Shown here: piece after piece, positions 5,131 through 6,111 of the stretch
How positions within the stretch are numbered: the stretch's first letter is position 1
Layout of the letters: each line of letters opens with the position of its first letter
Source: an uncultured Peptococcaceae bacterium
GTDB taxonomy: Bacteria; Bacillota; Limnochordia; Darwinibacteriales; Darwinibacteriaceae
Length of the DNA: 6,111 nucleotides
Direction of reading: 5' to 3'
Assembly (NCBI GenBank): GCA_937988745.1
Contig: CALKAR010000205.1
Coordinates: forward strand, 1-6,111
Notes under the pieces: generated by a model
Told to the model about the DNA's origin: nothing
The model's database searches: none
Seen by the model: the letters and a program-made list of their open reading frames with translations, nothing else
Program-made: the position numbers and the translations under genes

Positions 5131-5742
5131 GTGGCTACCCAACCGGAATATAACGCTGGGTCAATTACGATCCTGGAGGGCTTAGAGGCCGTCCGTAAGC
5201 GTCCAGGTATGTATATCGGCTCCACCGGTCCTCGTGGTTTGCACCACCTGATCTGGGAGGTCGTTGACAACTCGGTCGATGAGGCCATGGCGGGCCATGC
5301 CTCCAAAGTCATTGTTCGCCTCATGGCAGACGGCGGAGTGGAAGTTACAGATGATGGCCGTGGTATCCCCGTCGGCATGCACGCCTCAGGTGCGCCGACG
5401 GTCCAGGTTGTAATGACGCAGCTACACGCTGGCGGTAAGTTCGACTCGGACTCTTATGCTATCTCTGGTGGTCTGCACGGTGTTGGTATTTCTGTGGTGA
5501 ACGCGCTGTCTACGCGCGTGGAAGCAGAAATCAAGACTGATGGTAAGCACTGGTACCAGGAGTTCAACAACGCTGTTCCGGAAGAACTCAAAGAAGGCGG
5601 CAATGCCCGCGGTACTGGTACCAAGATTCGGTTCTGGGCAGATCCAGAGATCTTTGAAACCACCGAGTATGACTATGACACCATCGCGCGCCGTCTGCAG
5701 GAGATGGCCTTCCTTAATAAGGGCGGAGCGATGAGCGAGTGA
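5131..5742 (+). CDS. gyrB: DNA gyrase subunit B, N-terminal ATPase part; frame closes early
   Basis: GyrB is the ATPase subunit of gyrase, the A2B2 enzyme that introduces negative supercoils. From GTG 5131 the frame encodes 203 residues holding essentially the whole GHKL ATP-binding domain: RKRPGMYIGS (22-31), EVVDN with catalytic E43 and N47, DDGRG (74-78), QLHAGGKF (97-104), the ATP-lid glycines GGLHGVG (113-119) and GTGTKIRF (161-168). It ends FLNKG-GAMSE and stops at TGA 5740-5742, whereas normal GyrB runs on for several hundred residues. Family sequence resumes in the -1 frame at GAT 5730 (DERVTKEQ). Compared with mycobacterial FLNKGLTINLTDERVT, about 13 nt between G198 and the Asp codon are absent, removing the final strand of the domain. 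This is either a damaged gene, a sequence error, or the first half of a split GyrB. Confidence 0.9.
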   Translation: MATQPEYNAGSITILEGLEAVRKRPGMYIGSTGPRGLHHLIWEVVDNSVDEAMAGHASKVIVRLMADGGVEVTDDGRGIPVGMHASGAPTVQVVMTQLHAGGKFDSDSYAISGGLHGVGISVVNALSTRVEAEIKTDGKHWYQEFNNAVPEELKEGGNARGTGTKIRFWADPEIFETTEYDYDTIARRLQEMAFLNKGGAMSE

Positions 5743-6111
5743 CCAAAGAACAGCTCGATCTTGAAGCTATCGCGGATGCAGAATCCGGCGAAAAGCAGCT
5801 CGACAGCACTTCTTTTGATGATGAAGACGTTGATGACTTTGAAGAAGAAGGCGCGGATACCCCTGCGCCAGCAAAGACTGAAGATTCATCAAAGAAGCTG
5901 CAAAAGAAAGTCACTTACCACTATCCAGATGGCCTGGTTGATTACGTTAAGTACCTCAACAAGACCAAGTCCGCGATCCACCCAACCGTGGTTGCCTTCG
6001 ATGTTAAGGGCAATGACCATGAGGTAGAGGTCGCCATGCAGTGGAACCAGGGCTACAAGGAATCCACGCATACCTTCGCAAACACCATCAATACTTATGA
6101 AGGTGGTACGC
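5739..6111 (+). CDS. gyrB: DNA gyrase subunit B, continuation in another frame (linker and start of transducer), 3'-truncated
   Basis: This is the downstream piece of gyrB, open to the window edge; 124 whole codons are visible. GTG 5739 overlaps the upstream stop as GTGA, and gggcggag (5721-5728) lies 10 nt before it, so separate translation by reinitiation is possible. Family sequence in this frame begins slightly earlier, at GAT 5730 (DER before VTKEQ), so the GTG need not be a true start. Residues 1-57 are a charged linker, strongly acidic at 27-40 (many Asp and Glu) and Lys-rich at 52-57. VTYHYPDGLVDYVKYLNKTK (58-77) begins the transducer domain, followed by HEVEVAMQWNQGY (94-106) and HTFANTINTYEGGT (111-124). 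Actinobacterial GyrBs have a linker here, and this one looks longer than the mycobacterial version. The catalytic TOPRIM region would lie beyond the window. Confidence 0.85.
   Translation, partial: MTKEQLDLEAIADAESGEKQLDSTSFDDEDVDDFEEEGADTPAPAKTEDSSKKLQKKVTYHYPDGLVDYVKYLNKTKSAIHPTVVAFDVKGNDHEVEVAMQWNQGYKESTHTFANTINTYEGGT

Noticed and set aside
5761..6027. 88-codon + strand ORF overlapping the second gyrB piece
   Set aside because: The other frame carries clear GyrB transducer sequence (YHYPDGLVDYVK, MQWNQGY), so this Met/Arg/Ser-rich frame is a shadow.

Overview
The window holds the replication-initiation end of an actinobacterial chromosome. Gene order is dnaA (5'-truncated by the window edge), oriC, dnaN, recF, dciA (DUF721), gyrB, all on the + strand. 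Protein details point to Corynebacterium or a close relative in the Mycobacteriales: the GyrB wording around YHYPDGLVDYVK, a DciA ending in KDTYG between recF and gyrB, and TTATCCACA-type DnaA boxes lying between dnaA and dnaN. Base composition is moderate, so a lower-GC member is likely. The species cannot be named from the sequence.

Layout: 2-1042 is the DnaA AAA+ and DNA-binding domains, followed by an intrinsic terminator (1056-1104). 1105-1786 is the dnaA-dnaN intergenic region. It carries a cluster of DnaA boxes on both strands, a 16-bp perfect palindrome, unusually dense GATC sites, and two abutting box-like 9-mers followed by a TTA/CTA triplet run that looks like a DnaA-trio unwinding element. 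A small, basic 44-codon ORF with a good Shine-Dalgarno follows; whether it is a gene is uncertain. 1787-2983 is dnaN, 2996-4240 recF and 4233-4829 dciA, tightly packed (12-nt gap, then 8-nt overlap) and probably one operon. 4830-5130 is a 301-nt gap with several inverted repeats, a plausible -10 hexamer and the gyrB ribosome binding site.

The oddest feature is gyrB. It begins normally at 5131 with every ATP-binding motif of the GHKL domain. The frame then closes at a TGA (5740-5742), just after the FLNKG motif at the end of that domain. The family sequence resumes in another frame (DERVTKEQ from 5730) and stays open to the window edge. Against the mycobacterial pattern FLNKG-LTINLT-DERVT about 13 nt are missing. 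The stop overlaps a GTG in the new frame (GTGA). The locus could be a disrupted gene, a sequence error, or a GyrB made as two translationally coupled pieces.

Functionally, DnaA opens oriC, DciA is the actinobacterial helicase-loading partner of DnaB, DnaN is the sliding clamp, RecF acts at stalled or gapped forks, and GyrB is the ATPase subunit of gyrase. I see no mobile element, CRISPR array, tRNA or rRNA. Apart from the gyrB break this is a conserved core locus, and I did not find a wholly new system.
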